Source of the DNA: HGM10836 sp045580645
GTDB taxonomy: Bacteria > Bacillota_I > Bacilli_A > RF39 > UBA660
Assembly (NCBI GenBank): GCA_045580645.1
Contig: JAZNOG010000082.1
Location: forward strand, 1 to 6,692
DNA: 6,692 nt
Direction: 5' to 3'
Part shown: one piece after another, positions 6,133 through 6,692 of the stretch
How the letters are laid out: each line of letters opens with the position of its first letter
How positions within the stretch are numbered: position 1 is the first letter of the stretch
The notes under the pieces: generated by a model
What the model was told of the DNA's origin: nothing
What the model saw: only the letters and a program-made list of their open reading frames with translations
Database searches by the model: none
Translations under genes and position numbers: made by a program

Positions 6133-6174
6133 TAAAAAAGGAGAATTTACTTTAATTTTCAATGGAGGTCGATT

Positions 6175-6692
6175 ATGAATAAAGAAGCATTAGCAAGAAT
6201 CAAGATTAATAAATTATTAGAAGAAGCAGGATGGAGATTTTTAGATAATGAAAACGGTAAAGCTAATATTCAACTAGAACCAAATGTTAAGCTTCAACAA
6301 TCTGACATAGATGCATTAGGAGATAACTTTGAGAAAACCAAGAATGGATTTGTTGATTATTTGTTGTTAGATGAATACGATAGACCATTTGTAGTTGTAG
6401 AAGCCAAGAAGGAATCAATTCATCCATTAGATGCCAAAGAACAAGCTAGAAAATATGCTAATCAATTAAGAGCTAAATATATAATCTTAACGAACGGTAA
6501 TATGCATTACTTCTGGAATTTAGAAAAAGGAAATCCAGAAATGATAACTGTATTCCCAGACTATGAATCATTAACAAAAAGTAAAGCATTAACGAGTAGT
6601 ACAACAGCCATTACCGAAATGAATATAGATAAATATTTTATAGCATTAAGTCAGGATCCTTCACTTACTCAAAGTAGTGCATGGAAATCCGG
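6175..6692 (+). CDS. hsdR: Type I restriction enzyme R subunit, N-terminal nuclease part, 3'-partial
   Basis: The frame runs off the right edge after 172 complete codons. The visible part matches the HSDR_N nuclease domain found in type I restriction R subunits, which cut foreign DNA after ATP-driven translocation. The PD-(D/E)xK core is present as D61 (FVDYLLLDE) and E76-A77-K78 (VVVEAKKE), followed by Q90-x3-Y94 (QARKYANQL), the conserved Q/Y motif of these nucleases, and a YIILTNG strand (102-108). A linker with IDKYF (151-155) leads toward the expected DEAD-like helicase, which lies beyond the window. The start is set by GGAGG (6164-6168), 6 nt before the ATG, and by the promoter just upstream. 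The gene diverges from the leftward operon. Modification and specificity genes would be expected downstream. Other helicase-nuclease defence proteins share this N-terminal domain, so the exact subtype is not fixed. Confidence 0.82.
   Translation, partial: MNKEALARIKINKLLEEAGWRFLDNENGKANIQLEPNVKLQQSDIDALGDNFEKTKNGFVDYLLLDEYDRPFVVVEAKKESIHPLDAKEQARKYANQLRAKYIILTNGNMHYFWNLEKGNPEMITVFPDYESLTKSKALTSSTTAITEMNIDKYFIALSQDPSLTQSSAWKS

Larger units (their letters stand above)
6015..6174. other. Divergent intergenic region (160 bp), possible prophage/flank junction
   Basis: This is the only sizeable non-coding stretch. It separates the leftward unknown operon from the rightward restriction gene and must hold promoters for both. 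It contains an A-rich run (6048-6060), an imperfect dyad (6083-6103) and an extended -10 promoter (6124-6132). No terminator, tRNA or gene was found in it. If the restriction gene is host DNA, the attachment site could lie here, but the matching copy would be outside the window. Confidence 0.5.

Noticed and set aside
6162..6182. Six-codon leader ORF overlapping the restriction gene start
   Set aside because: Its ATG overlaps the ribosome binding site of the restriction gene and it has none of its own; it is most likely chance.

Overview
This window looks like the late-gene end of a Clostridium-type prophage or phage (Bacillota). The DNA is strongly AT-rich, codons favour AGA, ATA and GGA, nearly every gene has an AGGAGG-type ribosome binding site, and the tail and lysis proteins resemble those of clostridial siphophages. 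No tRNA, rRNA, CRISPR array or insertion sequence is visible.

Positions 1-5005 (+ strand) carry the end of a phage morphogenesis and lysis operon. In order they are: the C-terminal part of a tail endopeptidase/tail spike protein, open at the left edge; a 674-residue tail fibre/receptor-binding protein with a DUF859-like body and a collar-like, histidine-rich C-terminus; a holin; a very acidic 35-residue ORF overlapping the holin end; and an M23-SH3-like-LysM endolysin. The genes overlap or lie within about 20 bp of each other and are probably co-transcribed. A strong intrinsic terminator follows the endolysin at once and also serves the opposing operon.

Positions 5016-6014 (- strand) hold a compact three-gene operon of proteins of about 110 residues that I do not recognise. 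The two promoter-distal genes are paralogues of each other. The set converges on the lysis operon and diverges from the next gene. This is the typical place for prophage accessory (moron) cargo and is the least explained part of the window.

Positions 6015-6174 are a divergent intergenic region with an extended -10 promoter for the rightward gene, an imperfect dyad that could be an operator, and a weak promoter candidate for the leftward operon. From 6175 to the right edge is the N-terminal nuclease part of a type I restriction enzyme R subunit (HsdR-like), cut off by the window. It may be host DNA just past the prophage end, or restriction cargo carried by the element; this window cannot decide which.
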